Positions 46,301 to 53,160 of a stretch of 64,000 nucleotides of DNA are shown piece after piece. A program made the position numbers and the translations under genes. How positions within the stretch are numbered: position 1 is the stretch's first letter; each line of letters opens with the position of its first letter. Under the pieces are notes generated by a model. The model had not been told where the DNA came from and did not search any database. It saw only the letters and a list, made by a program, of their open reading frames with translations. Source of the DNA: Ditylenchus dipsaci (lineage: Eukaryota > Nematoda > Chromadorea > Rhabditida > Anguinidae); the NCBI GenBank assembly GCA_004194705.1, contig SADC01001188.1:1-64000 (forward strand), written 5' to 3'.

Positions 46301-46893
46301 AAGCCTAAATCTAGTTTATTTTTTCATTTTTTTCAATTGTTTGACTGATTTTTTGCAAATATTAAGCTAGTAACACTTTATTTGTCCTTTTATTTGTCTT
46401 TAACAATAAATTGACGTTCAAAACTCACATAAAAGCGCGAGCCGAACCATTTGTTTGGTTTGCGATCCAAATGCTTCGCGATACAAATGGCTCGTATTGT
46501 TTTGGCTCGCGTTCGGCTCGCTTAAAAAAACAAGTACGCGAGCCAAATGGACAGCACTGCTTGGGACGTTTGAGTAGGCTTACGGTTAAGACACTATTCA
46601 TAGTTAATAGAAAAAAAGACCCACAGGTTAAGTTCCTCACAAGTTATTTTGCAAATTTTCATATTTTTCCGTAAAAGCAGCCTAAAGTAGCAAATTTCAT
46701 TAATTTAATTCACCCTCATTTAACAATAAATCTTAATTTTTTTTAATTGAATTTTAGATATATCCTACGAGCCCCTTCTTTGCTAAATGAGAAGGCCCAA
46801 CTAAATGTTCCAAACCCCAAAGTTGGACTAAGGCGCTCTTTGAAACTAACCAAACAAGCTGGCAATCTTAGCTCTCTTGCTTCAGATAAATAA
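30259..46893 (+). CDS. slo-2: SLO-2/KCNT-like large-conductance potassium channel
   Basis: A plasma-membrane potassium channel of the Slo2 (Slack/KCNT) family, gated by voltage and cytoplasmic ions. I matched exons to remembered Slo2 conserved blocks: N-terminal [16 protein letters not shown] and [18 protein letters not shown]1 with [15 protein letters not shown]4 region [13 protein letters not shown]; pore TFSTVGYGDW; RCK1 with [33 protein letters not shown] and [11 protein letters not shown]2 with [28 protein letters not shown] and [34 protein letters not shown]-terminus [15 protein letters not shown]. About 22 exons, many 21-170 bases, with introns from 46 bases to about 4.9 kb. The extreme N-terminus and one S1-S2 exon were not found. 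One-base slips (near 31255, 33501 and 39530) look like homopolymer-type errors or damage. One intron hosts a gene pair. All mobile elements sit in introns. Confidence 0.9.
31339..32067. other. Channel intron, no other gene
   Basis: An intron-like AT-rich stretch. It should hide one tiny exon for the S1-S2 linker, which I could not place with confidence. Confidence 0.5.
32068..32942 (+). CDS. slo-2: Channel exons: S2 to S6 and potassium filter
   Basis: Exons 32068-32099 ([11 protein letters not shown]2), 32379-32462 ([20 protein letters not shown]), 32528-32636 ([21 protein letters not shown]5), 32691-32743 ([16 protein letters not shown], pore helix), 32789-32807 and 32854-32942. The selectivity filter TVGYGD is split by a 46-base intron between V and the second base of the next G codon. 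S6 reads [25 protein letters not shown]-family MITE (32122-32361) occupies the intron after S2. Confidence 0.88.
32996..34447 (+). CDS. slo-2: Channel exons: RCK1 domain
   Basis: Exons 32996-33156, 33203-33252, 33405-33451, 33498-33518, 33566-33652, 33708-33858, 33907-33933, 34307-34346 and 34395-34447. They encode WVEREKAG, the Rossmann strand [96 protein letters not shown] and [18 protein letters not shown]. The 21-base exon reads correctly only if its GGGG is GGG. The 32996 junction also seems one base out. A TA-flanked pogo-like MITE (33950-34272) lies in the intron before 34307. Confidence 0.85.
33950..34272. mobile_element. Pogo-like MITE in a channel intron
   Basis: Flanked by TA. Ends CGGTCAAACCTATATTTAGT and CTAATAGAGGTTTGACTG are inverted, followed inside by TTCGTTCCCGCCTAGGGTCC-type sequence also found in the large element at 50236-52376. 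Confidence 0.8.
34735..35406 (+). CDS. slo-2: Channel exons: end of RCK1 and inter-RCK linker
   Basis: Exons 34735-34831 ([20 protein letters not shown], then [10 protein letters not shown]), 34886-35073 ([31 protein letters not shown]) and 35115-35406. The last encodes a hydrophilic linker rich in K, R, N and D with [20 protein letters not shown], ending in [13 protein letters not shown]; this linker is the variable part of Slo2 channels. Confidence 0.82.
35516..36027. mobile_element. GC-rich hAT-like element in a channel intron
   Basis: Ends CATAGTTGCA / TGCAACTATG; flanks AGCATGAG and GGCATGAG give an 8-base duplication with one mismatch. The interior has GGCGCCGGGCGCC-type repeats. A pogo-like MITE (35679-35814) is nested in it. 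Confidence 0.7.
35679..35814. mobile_element. Pogo-like MITE nested in the hAT-like element
   Basis: TA on both sides; ends CAGTCGACTCTCGATTTAGT and ACTAAAGCGGGAGTTGACTG; 136 bases. Confidence 0.85.
36346..36797 (+). CDS. slo-2: Channel exons: start of RCK2
   Basis: Exons 36346-36454 ([30 protein letters not shown]), 36498-36679 ([49 protein letters not shown]) and 36726-36797 ([20 protein letters not shown]). All three junctions are in phase. A TA-flanked pogo-like MITE follows at 36849-37095. Confidence 0.88.
36849..37095. mobile_element. Pogo-like MITE
   Basis: TA-flanked; ends CAGTCGAACCTTGATAAAAG and the complementary GTTTATCGAGGTTTTACTG. Non-coding. Confidence 0.75.
37180..37450. repeat. 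Short palindromic repeats
   Basis: A perfect-looking inverted pair built on TTTCTAACAAAACCAGG / TTTTGTTAGAAACCAAG (37228-37290), with AATTGGCG arms outside that resemble the MITE at 11690-11905. Confidence 0.5.
37635..38626. mobile_element. Foldback element with TACGCCCTCAAAT arrays
   Basis: Eight-base duplications ACAATATT flank the ends (about 37627-37634 and 38627-38634). Subterminal arrays: four or five units of TTACGCCCTCAAAT on the left (37650-37745) and the same number inverted (ATTTGAGGGCGTAAAT) on the right (38470-38620). Nested inside is a second palindrome (about 37810-38120: ACCTGTTTTCTGGACTAATT and complement, GTGGTAAAATCCCGTG and complement) whose relative is at 53460-53780. 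Confidence 0.8.
38760..38990. repeat. GC-rich GCCGGCGCC-type repeat
   Basis: A GC-rich island of GGTGCCGGTGCC and GGCGTCGG-type units in the channel intron, similar in style to 35516-36027 and 47560-48000. No coding support. Confidence 0.5.
39377..39760 (+). CDS. slo-2: Channel exons: RCK2 continued
   Basis: From the acceptor at 39376: [31 protein letters not shown], then a one-base slip near 39530 to [11 protein letters not shown], and [20 protein letters not shown] with a short hydrophilic end [13 protein letters not shown]. The Slo2 pattern (T-FRLF-SL-ITTEL-HPANMRF) is clear. The donor at the right end was not identified. The next exon is about 4.9 kb away. Confidence 0.75.
40257..40538 (+). 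pseudogene. Possible retrotransposon gag-like fragment
   Basis: A 93-residue frame: an amphipathic helical start, a glutamine-rich stretch ([20 protein letters not shown]), an asparagine/proline linker and then [20 protein letters not shown] with CKFW. That layout resembles the beginning of LTR-element capsid proteins, where a helical N-terminus is followed by a proline linker and an F-P/F-D motif. No protease, RT or LTR is nearby. Uncertain. Confidence 0.3.
40744..41382 (-). CDS. Leucine-rich cysteine-free secreted protein, copy C
   Basis: A 212-residue intact frame on the strand opposite to the host channel. The leader is [20 protein letters not shown]. It differs from copies A and B by the insertion PG and an alanine in SGPGSADS, which it shares with copy D. 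The rest has the same two long hydrophobic segments and the same C-terminus. Its 3' flank resembles that of copy B, while its promoter side resembles that of copy A. No cysteine after the leader. Confidence 0.8.
   Translation of the reverse strand: MFQALICLAVVVGLSCALPGSSPFPAVPVPNLNVTVPSVPNVSGPGSADSIGVVGLIKVILGLLYGLLSMLTNEVLKPVEDIIPAQLVGKVPSPSELLNAIISLLPTGAPAMPGATPLSSIIDGVVAGLSLVLIAVLKLVIALLTVVLSIIQGTLLPAIAGIIPDILAGLPLSSLSLNSLLQPILQTVNVGGVLNTLSSLLGNPLGDIVPAL
41383..41743. promoter_or_regulatory. Shared bidirectional promoter of pair C/D
   Basis: Palindromes TTGTTGATCAACAT (41446-41459) and TTGTTGATCAACAA (41663-41676) flank the region, each next to a TTTAAAAG-type TATA box. The D side has GATAAGTATC as in copy B. 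The core between them matches 23320-23520 almost base for base in the same orientation. Confidence 0.75.
41744..42400 (+). CDS. Leucine-rich cysteine-free secreted protein, copy D
   Basis: A 218-residue intact frame, leader [20 protein letters not shown]. After the leader it has a longer Pro/Ala/Val spacer ([20 protein letters not shown]) than the other copies. Hydrophobic segments and the C-terminus are conserved; G-L-S is G-L-Y at about residue 138. It lies on the same strand as the host channel. The 3' flank, with AATAAATAACTGC, matches that of copy A. Confidence 0.8.
   Translation: MFRALICLAVLVGLSCALPGASPLPSASVPDQPAVAVPNVTVPSVPNVSGPGSADSIGVVGLIKVILGLLHGLLSMLTNEVLKPVEDIIPAQLVGKVPSPSKLLKAITSLLPTGALAIPGATPLSSIIDGVVAGLYLVLIAVLKLVIALLTVVLSILQGTLLPAIAGIIPDILAGLPPSSLSLNSLLQPILQTVNVGGVLNTLSSFLGNPLGDIVPAI
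42526..42593. mobile_element. 68-base perfect-hairpin pogo-like MITE
   Basis: TA on both sides; CAGTCGACCCTCGATAGTAG pairs with CTACTATCGAGGGTCGACTG, and the inner part GATACCCCT/AGGGGTATC also pairs. It is essentially two termini with almost no interior. Confidence 0.85.
42600..43590. other. Channel intron, no gene seen
   Basis: AT-rich. A single pogo-like right end (AGAGAGTCAACTG followed by TA) is at about 43530-43545, with no partner found. Confidence 0.5.
43590..43790. repeat. Dispersed AT-rich repeat
   Basis: The same block as 4690-4880 and 6415-6590: AAAGGACATTTTGACTG, AGGGTCATTTTATCGAGTGC, then GAAGCGAAAAAAAAGATTTT. Confidence 0.6.
43856..44395 (-). mobile_element. Merlin-like DNA transposon, internally deleted
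   Basis: Termini GGAGCTGCTTCACAATATGG and CCATATTGTGAAGCAGCTC are inverted; 8-base duplications CCTAATAT (43848-43855, 44396-44403). A transposase fragment runs on the minus strand. An imperfect GAATAATGAATAATGAATG microsatellite sits next to the right end. Confidence 0.8.
43962..44261 (-). pseudogene. Merlin/IS1595-type transposase, C-terminal fragment
   Basis: Reads [20 protein letters not shown], then [29 protein letters not shown]. The series HTQ-IE-TW---K then R-GT----L--YL-E--WR-KF is the C-terminal signature of the ISXO2/IS1595 DDE domain found in eukaryotic Merlin elements. The final catalytic acidic residue would fall in the SEYLW segment. Earlier DD residues are absent, so the copy is non-autonomous. 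Confidence 0.7.
44656..46893 (+). CDS. slo-2: Channel exons: end of RCK2 and C-terminus
   Basis: Exons 44656-44814 ([43 protein letters not shown]), 44868-44984 ([31 protein letters not shown]), 45039-45141, 45196-45295 ([19 protein letters not shown]) and 46758-46893 ([18 protein letters not shown], ending LSSLASDK, stop TAA at 46891). All junctions are in phase. The last intron carries the hAT-type MITE at 46087-46559. No PDZ-type C-terminal motif is evident. Confidence 0.88.
45585..45990. repeat. TTGACCCCTCAAC-rich inverted repeat
   Basis: Ends CAGTGTTCATAGTCGAGTTG and TTGACCCCGACTATAAACAG are roughly inverted, with GTTGACCCCTCAACTTTT units inside. No duplication of flanks was found. Lies in the last channel intron. 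Confidence 0.5.
46087..46559. mobile_element. hAT-type MITE with GCGAGCC interior
   Basis: Exact duplications CTTGGGAC (46079-46086 and 46560-46567). Begins CAGTGTTGTGCG and ends GGACAGCACTG. The interior has repeated GGCTCGC/GCGAGCC palindromes near both ends. Confidence 0.9.
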
Positions 46894-48080
46894 CTTTTGT
46901 GACTATCTCTTGCTGCCAAATGATCTCTTCTTGTGCTTAATACTACCATACTTAACTTATTCAAATATATCAAATGCTAACTCAAAATAAATAACAGCTT
47001 CAATGCTTGAGGATTTTAACTTTTATTAACGGCATCCCTGAGGACCAGTTAGAAATGCGGTACTTAAACGAATACTGCTATATGGGGATATGCTATTTAT
47101 CAAACTATGTAACCGAACATCATTTTTTTATTGACATCCAGCAAAGAAAACAGCTCAAACAAAGCTAAAGGCAAGTGGTGAACACTAAAAATGTGCCCAT
47201 TTTTAGTGGTAAATTCTATCAAATTCAGATTGACTTTCAGATCGCTCAAAGTTAAAATTTTTCTCCTAAACCTCTGAGCGATTCGAAAGACCTTTTGCGG
47301 TTTTTCGATGATTTTTGTTAAAAACATTGATTTTCTGACTCTTAGCTATTTTTAAAGCTATGAGATTAGAAAAAAATCCCACATTGCTGAAAAAAACTTC
47401 CGCCTGCCGATAGCATACTTATGAATTTAAAAAAAAACCAACGTATCGGATATCATGATAAAAAAGATAGGCACTGTAGGATTGATGACTATGCCTACAT
47501 AAATAATTTAAAATTTTTATTTTAAAACTAAAACTACCAACCTCTGCAAACTGATGCATATAAGCACACTTGGACGCACGCTGGATTTGCCGCCAAAGTA
47601 CACCCGGAAATTTGTGGAAAAATTGGGGCGCCGACACCGGCGCTCGGATCCTTTTTCGTAAATTATGTGGTCAGGCGCCGGCGCCACTTTTCCGGTGCTC
47701 TTTTAAATTTTTCTTTATTAAAAAATAGCCTTTTTCTAGCTGTTTCTAAACTTGTTTTGTACTGATTCTTTCAGCTATTCTAGCTTTTATGAGTTTAGTT
47801 CCTTTCGAATTCTATATCATATGTTATGATAATGATTGAATTGTAATAATAAATCATGAAAAAAATTTGCATGACTATTTTTTGTTTGGTAAGTTACCCG
47901 GCTCCCCTTTTTCATATTTTTCGCTCCGGCGTCAACTTTTCTGCCCTTGGCGCTGTCGTCAAATCTCGACGCTCGGCGCCGACTTTTCCAGCCGCACATC
48001 TATGCAGATAAGTCGATTAACACCAATGACTCACATCATACACAAAGTGAAATACTTCATAAAAGGTGAAATCTGCGAAT
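46894..48080. other. No gene seen; GC-rich patch 47560-48000
   Basis: Mostly AT-rich. Two GC-rich blocks (GGGGCGCCGACACCGGCGCT near 47625 and CGACGCTCGGCGCCGACTTT near 47968) are inverted relatives, probably a degraded GC-rich element like 35516-36027. Confidence 0.45.
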
Positions 48081-48850
48081 ATTAAACACAAAAGTTCGGT
48101 TTGGACGAAGTAAATTGATAGTTGACATTTTTTGATTTTCAACTTAATGGACTACCGTATTTACTGTATTAAGTCCCCATGGGGAGTTATTTTTCAACCC
48201 TTAAAAAATCGGAAAAAAAATGTTTCGACTTTGAGATTTTCGGGTGCTCAACCAAAATCTGAAAAGTGTAATCAGGTAGACTCGCGGCAACTAAGAGAAC
48301 GCAAAAAACAGATTTGCGAAATGTTCGCTCTAGGCTGAGATATAAAGTCCGTAGGTGGGGACTTATTAGAGGGTGGGGAGTTATTAGAGGGTGGCGAGTT
48401 AATACAGTAAATACGGTATACTTGATGATGCAAATGAGAATTTGGCAAATTCAAATGCCCTTGGGACATTTCTCTTTCGTCTCGTACTCTACTCTTTGGA
48501 GTTATTTCGAGCAACTCAAAAGAGTATAGTGACAGACGAAAGAGAATTGTCTCGCACGCATTCGAATTTGTCAAATTCTCATTTGCATCAGCAAGTATGG
48601 TCCATTAAGTTGAAAATCAAAAAATTTCAACTATCAATTTACTTCGTCCAAACTAGGGTTGGTTGATTGGTAATTACCCGGGTAATTACCCGAAAAACAC
48701 TTTTCCGGCCTTATTTCTCGGTAATTACTTGGGTAATTACCCGGGTAATTACCCGGAAAGTATTTCTCCGGAGAATTACCCAACCCTAGTCCAAACCGAA
48801 CTTTTGAGTTAAATATTCTTTCATCTCATTAAGACGCTTTTTCTCATAAA
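48080..48850. repeat. Foldback element with nested MITEs
   Basis: Outer arms 48080-48150 and 48595-48653 plus 48789-48830 are inverted (AAAAGTTCGGTTTGGACGAA and complement, TTTTTTGATTTTCAACTTAA and complement). Inside are a TACCGTATTT-type palindrome (48155-48418) and a hairpin like that at 11690 (48440-48590). Confidence 0.75.
48654..48788. mobile_element. hAT-type MITE with GGTAATTACCCG repeats
   Basis: Exact duplications GTCCAAAC (48646-48653 and 48789-48796); ends TAGGGTTGG and CAACCCTA; interior almost wholly GGTAATTACCCGGGTAAT-like palindromic units. It splits the right arm of the foldback element. Confidence 0.9.
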
Positions 48851-48859
48851 TATTAACAA

Positions 48860-49320
48860 TGGATGTAACTAATTTCACTCGCCAAATTACTGATTTACCC
48901 CGCCAAATTACTGATTTAAACCGCCAAATTATTCATTCACCCCACCAAATTCAAAATTTTAGTCAAATATTGCAGTAAATTCTGCGGGATTCTAATTTTA
49001 TATTCAAAAATAACTTGGATCGCCCAGAATCCCACCCCGGAATGGCCAAAAGCCCCTGAAAGTTGGTTTTTTGGGGTTTACTAAGAGGGGGGGGGTAAAA
49101 TTTTTGCGAAAAGTCGATTGAGCGGATCAGAATTCCAGTCCGATCGGCTGAATCGCTCAAAATTACACCCTGAACCATTCTCTACCATCTTAAACCACCC
49201 TAAGCACTGAGTTAGGGATTTAGATACTGGTTTGGATGGCTCCGGGTGAAATTTTGAGCGATTAAGCCCATCAGACTTGTATTCTGATCCGCTCAATCGA
49301 CTTTTTGCAAAATTTTATCC
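48860..49320. repeat. Foldback module copy
   Basis: CCGCCAAATTACTGATTTA-type tandem units (48880-48950) followed by the palindromic GATTGAGCGGATCAG module (49020-49315) known from 4020-4440. Confidence 0.65.
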
Positions 49321-49700
49321 CTTTCAGTTTCTGCTTTCGGTTTCTGCTTTTGATTTTTAATTCTGCTTTTGATTTCTGCTTTCAAAACTGATTTTTTCGT
49401 TCGTATACTTCTGCATCATGTGAATTTTGTTTTTATTTTGTGGATATTCGTGTGGATCAAGACAATAGGAAACTTTGACTTCATACCCAAACCGAAAGCA
49501 CAAACCGAAAGTTGAAAAGCAGAAACCGAAACCGAAAGTTTCAAAAACCGAAACCGAAAATCGAAAGTTTCATGAGCATAAACCGAAACCGAAAATTTCA
49601 AAAGCAGAAGCATTATGCTCCTGCTTCTTTTCGGTTTCTGCTTTCTGCGGTTATATTTCGGTTTCTGCTTTTCGTTACGGTTTTTTGGAAACACTGCTTA
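49320..49700. repeat. AACCGAAA-rich inverted array
   Basis: The left part has TTTCTGCTTTCGGTTTCTGC-type units and the right part their complement (CCGAAACCGAAAGTT). It ends with GGAAACACTG, like the right end of the hAT element at 9069-10819, but no matching left end or duplication was found. Confidence 0.5.
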
Positions 49701-49929
49701 CAGCCCAGCCGAGTTAGGGGGCATTTTTCAGTAATTGGGGCAAAATTAAATATTACCCTTTAAGCCTCGTGTCCAATTAGCGGATTTTCCTTTCACTCTC
49801 ACTCTTACCTCTCACTCTCACTTTCAGTGTGTGTCCAATTAGCGGACAGTTATTTTCACCCTCACTTTCACTCTCACTCTTACTTTAGCGGAATTTTCGA
49901 ATATTCGAACCAGCAACCTCTACATCACT

Positions 49930-50234
49930 CCTCAGAATCGCTCAGAACCACATCCAGAGTGGCCTAAAGGCAAAAATAACTGGTTTTTGGGGGTTTACTA
50001 GAGGGGGGGGTAAACTTTTTGCGAAAATTCGATTGAGCGGATCAGATTTCCGGTCCGATAGGCTTAATCGCTCAGAATTCCAGGTTCACGGTGGTTTTGA
50101 GTGGTTCAGGGTGGACTAGTGTGGAATTCTGGGCGATTAAGCCCATCGGACTGGAATTCTGATCCGTTTAATCGATTTTTTGCAAAAAGTTTACCCCCTT
50201 CAGTCAACCCTCAAAAAACCAGTTATTTCTGCCT
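49930..50234. repeat. Foldback module copy
   Basis: Another copy of the palindrome with GATTGAGCGGATCAG and TTTACTAGAGGGG, arms about 49950-50050 and 50140-50230. Confidence 0.65.
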
Positions 50235-50474
50235 ACAGTCAAACCTCTCTACTATGGCACCCCCAAAAGTTCGTTCCCGCCTTGGTCCGACACTTTTTTT
50301 AACCGAATTTTTAAAGTCATTCATTCTGTTTTGACAGTCTGGTCCCAAATATCGTAAGGATTCCGATTTTGCCGATCGTTTTTCAGAATTATATAAAAAA
50401 TTCGGCGTATAGACGTTTCGCAAATTTAGTAATTCTACTATTTTTGCGAAACGTTTCGCAAATTTAGTAATTCT

Positions 50475-51109
50475 TAGGGTTGTACAATTCTCCGGAATTT
50501 CGGAGAATTCTCCGGAGAATTCTCCGAAATTCTACGGAATTTCCAGTTTTTCCTTATTAAATCCTCCATATACTCGAGAGAATTCTCGGAGAATTCTCCG
50601 ATTTTTATTTTTTCGGAGAATTATACAACCTTAGTTTTGACGCTGGTGTCATATGCCTTCTCACCGCCAACCTTTAGTAGGGGCTGTACGTATAGGAAAG
50701 GGAATATTTAAGGCCATATAGAAGTGGGAGAAAATATTAAAGGCTACTTTGTGTCGCTTGATTCACTCTCAACGGTCCAGATCCACCCTAAGTAGTCCAG
50801 ATCTGTCATTAATAATCCAGATACACCTCAATGGCTTAGATTCATCCTCAGTAGTCTTGATTCACCCTCAATTCACCGATAATCATTTTGGTGTCCTCTC
50901 GGTTCATTTGGACGTTCAGTAATCGAAAAATGCAGTCAACTCTCATTATAGTAAGGTTGTATAATTCTCCGAAAAAATAAAATCGGAGAATTCTCCGGAG
51001 AATTCTCCGAGAATTCTCTCGAGTATATGGAGGATTTAATAAGGAAAAACTGGAAATTCCGTAGAATTTCGGAGAATTCTCCGAATTTCCGGAGAATTGT
51101 ACAACCCTA
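50475..51109. mobile_element. hAT-type element inserted in the left arm
   Basis: Exact duplications GTAATTCT (50467-50474 and 51110-51117). Ends TAGGGTTGTACAATTCTCC / GGAGAATTGTACAACCCTA. Subterminal GGAGAATTCTCCGGAG palindromes occur on both sides; the middle 320 bases are plain. Confidence 0.88.
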
Positions 51110-51206
51110 GTAATTCTATTATTTTATATATGTATTTGCGCGAATTCAAATATTTTTCATCTACGACCACTAATCGTATCCACAGTACAGTCAACTCCCG
51201 ATTTAG

Positions 51207-51755
51207 TGTCAAGATGGGTCGAGCGGGTGGACTTGTTCAAGGCAGACATAATTCTGTTCCCAATTCATCATCCAGAGAATTGGTGCTTGGCGGTAAGAAT
51301 CTTTGTGTTTTAGCTTGTCGGGAATTTGTGGGATTTTAGGTTGCTCACGTGAAGGAAGGAAGCATCAACTACTACGACTCACTGCATGGAGATGACAATG
51401 GATGCATTCGCCGACTGCAGTAGCCTTTAATCGTTTATTAGCCATATTTATCTAGCTTATTTTCTTTCAGAAAGTTTTTCGATTGTGAGGCAAAGCTGAG
51501 AAGAGAAGATGCGGCGCCAATGGGCTGGACTCCCTCAGTGCTAAGAGTATTATCCAAAATCCTTCGATCTGTACATTAAAATTTCGCTATTTATAGGATA
51601 TTCCCGTGCAAACGAATGGATGCGATTGCGGCGTTTTCGTCTGTGCCTACGCGGAGTGCCATTTTGTCTGCGCGCCGATGAACTTCGCCCAGGCCGACAT
51701 GAAGGAAATCAGAAAAAATGTGATGGATGAAATCACGGATTGCCTTTTGCTTTAA
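51207..51755 (+). CDS. Ulp1/SENP-type (C48) SUMO protease catalytic part
   Basis: Four exons, 51207-51292, 51340-51419, 51471-51546 and 51597-51755, joined by introns of 47-51 bases, all in phase, stop TAA 51753-51755 and AATAAA at 51799. The protein reads RWVERVDLFKADIILFPIHH, PENWCLA, INYYDSLHGDDNGCIRRL, FFDCEAKLRRED and DIPVQTNGCDCGVFVCAYAE. The C48 residues are all visible: His in HHPENW, Asp in YYDSL, Gln in VQTNG, Cys in CDCGVF. The family removes SUMO or related tags from proteins. The N-terminal half of the domain (the WLND region) is missing, so as it stands it is a partial domain. It lies exactly between the arms of a TIR element, and its first acceptor (CCCGATTTAG) lies in transposon-end-like sequence. 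Confidence 0.75.
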
Positions 51756-52696
51756 CCGTTGCTTAACAGTTGCTATGTTTGTTCGCTGAGTTGATTTGAA
51801 TAAAGCTATGTTTTTGCATTTCGTAGTGCTGGTTGCTATAAGATATCCCGAACCACATCGGCCTTTCTGGATGTAGTGTTTGAACCAGGAAGATGTAAAA
51901 AATTTGGCCTGGGAATGCGGGGCGGTTCGCGGTTACCCGCGCCTTAAAAAACACGCGGTTACTTGCAAAAATATTTGAATTTGCGCAAATACTTGTATAA
52001 AATAATAGAATTACTAAATTTGCGAAACGTTTCGCAAAAAATAGTAGAATTACTAAATTTGCGAAACGTTTCGCAAAAATATAGAATTACTAAATTTGCG
52101 AAACGTCTACGCACCAAAAATTCTTCTAAAAAAGCAAAAACTCAGTTTAAAAACAGGAAAATTCAAAAATTTCTGTTTTTAAACTGAGTTTTTGCTTTTT
52201 AGAAGAATTTTCTTTATAATTCTGAAAAACGATCGGCAAAATCGGAATCCTTACGATATTTGGACCAGACTGTCAAAACAGAAATGGCAAAAGCCTTCGA
52301 AAATCGAGGTAGAAAAAGTGTAGGACCCAAGGCGGGAACGAACTTTTGGGGGTGTCATAGTAGAGAGGTTTGACTGTATTGGGCTCTAGGTAAATTCATT
52401 TCGGGATAACATAGAACTGTTTTTCTGCTCAATCACAATGATTCCCCAAACTTCGGAGTTCAGCATTTTGGAGTGGGTACCTTTCTAGAGTGTTGAGATT
52501 CTGGTTAGTCAAAACAGGATTTTGGTCCTAACAAACAGTTTTCAGCTCGCAATTTTGGGTTGGATAGCATGGTTTATTTGTTCCTGAGAATAAAAAAATT
52601 TTGTGGGCGAATTTACCTGTAGGCGAATTTACTATGGGCGAATTTACCGTTTCCCCTGCCTATTGGCTACTCCGACGTGAGTTCTGGGCGATGCTA

Positions 52697-52770
52697 ATAA
52701 GGAAAGGGGTTGGTGTAGTGCTTTGTGTATTTAGAGGGGAGGTCGCTGGTTCGAATCCGGGGTGCAGAAA
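52697..52770 (+). repeat. tRNA-derived SINE-like sequence
   Basis: A box GGTTGGTGTAGTGC and B box GCTGGTTCGAATCC occur at tRNA-like spacing. There is no convincing acceptor stem, and a poly-A-rich tract (AAATAAATAAAAAATTAG) follows. Its mirror fragment is at 49890-49925. Confidence 0.5.
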
Positions 52771-53032
52771 TAAATAAAAAATTAGAAAAAATTGCCCTTT
52801 AGTCTGCCTTTCACTCTCACTCTCAGTCTTTTTCAAATTTCAAGTCTCTAAAAAGTTGCCATTCACTCTCAGTCTGCCTTTCACTGACACTCTGACTTTG
52901 ACACACACTGAGAGTGAAAGCGAGAGTGAGGGCCAAAGACAGAGTGAGAGTGAAAGGTTTGATGTGCGTCCAATGAAGAGTGAGAGTGAGAGTGAAGGTA
53001 AAAATCCGCTAATTGGACACGAGGCTTTAAAT

Positions 53033-53160
53033 TTTTTTTAATTTTTAATAAAAAATACAAAACTTGGATAAATCTTTTCGTGTCGAGACTATCTCCTTAG
53101 TAGCTTTCAGTGAAAGTATCATTGTTTGCAATAAAGTTGGTGGCTTATGAAGAATATATC
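53033..53160. other. No gene seen
   Basis: Short AT-rich spacer before the next element. Confidence 0.5.

Larger units (their letters stand above)
50236..52376. mobile_element. TIR element enclosing an Ulp1-type protease sequence
   Basis: TA on both sides. Long terminal repeats start CAGTCAAACCTCTCTACTAT (left) and end in its complement (right), continuing through TTCGTTCCCGCC, GATTTTGCCGATCGTTTTTC and tandem GCGAAACGTTTCGCAAATTT units. The left arm (50236-50474, resuming 51110-51165) is interrupted by a hAT-type element. The unique centre between the arms is the protease sequence. No transposase. Confidence 0.8.
49757..53032. repeat. Outer inverted repeat bounding a 3.3 kb composite
   Basis: TTAAGCCTCGTGTCCAATTAG (49757) pairs with CTAATTGGACACGAGGC (to 53030), followed inward by CACTCTCACTCTTAC-type arrays on both sides and by TGGTTCGAAT-containing tRNA-like ends (about 49890-49925 and 52700-52770). 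No flank duplication was confirmed. Confidence 0.5.
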
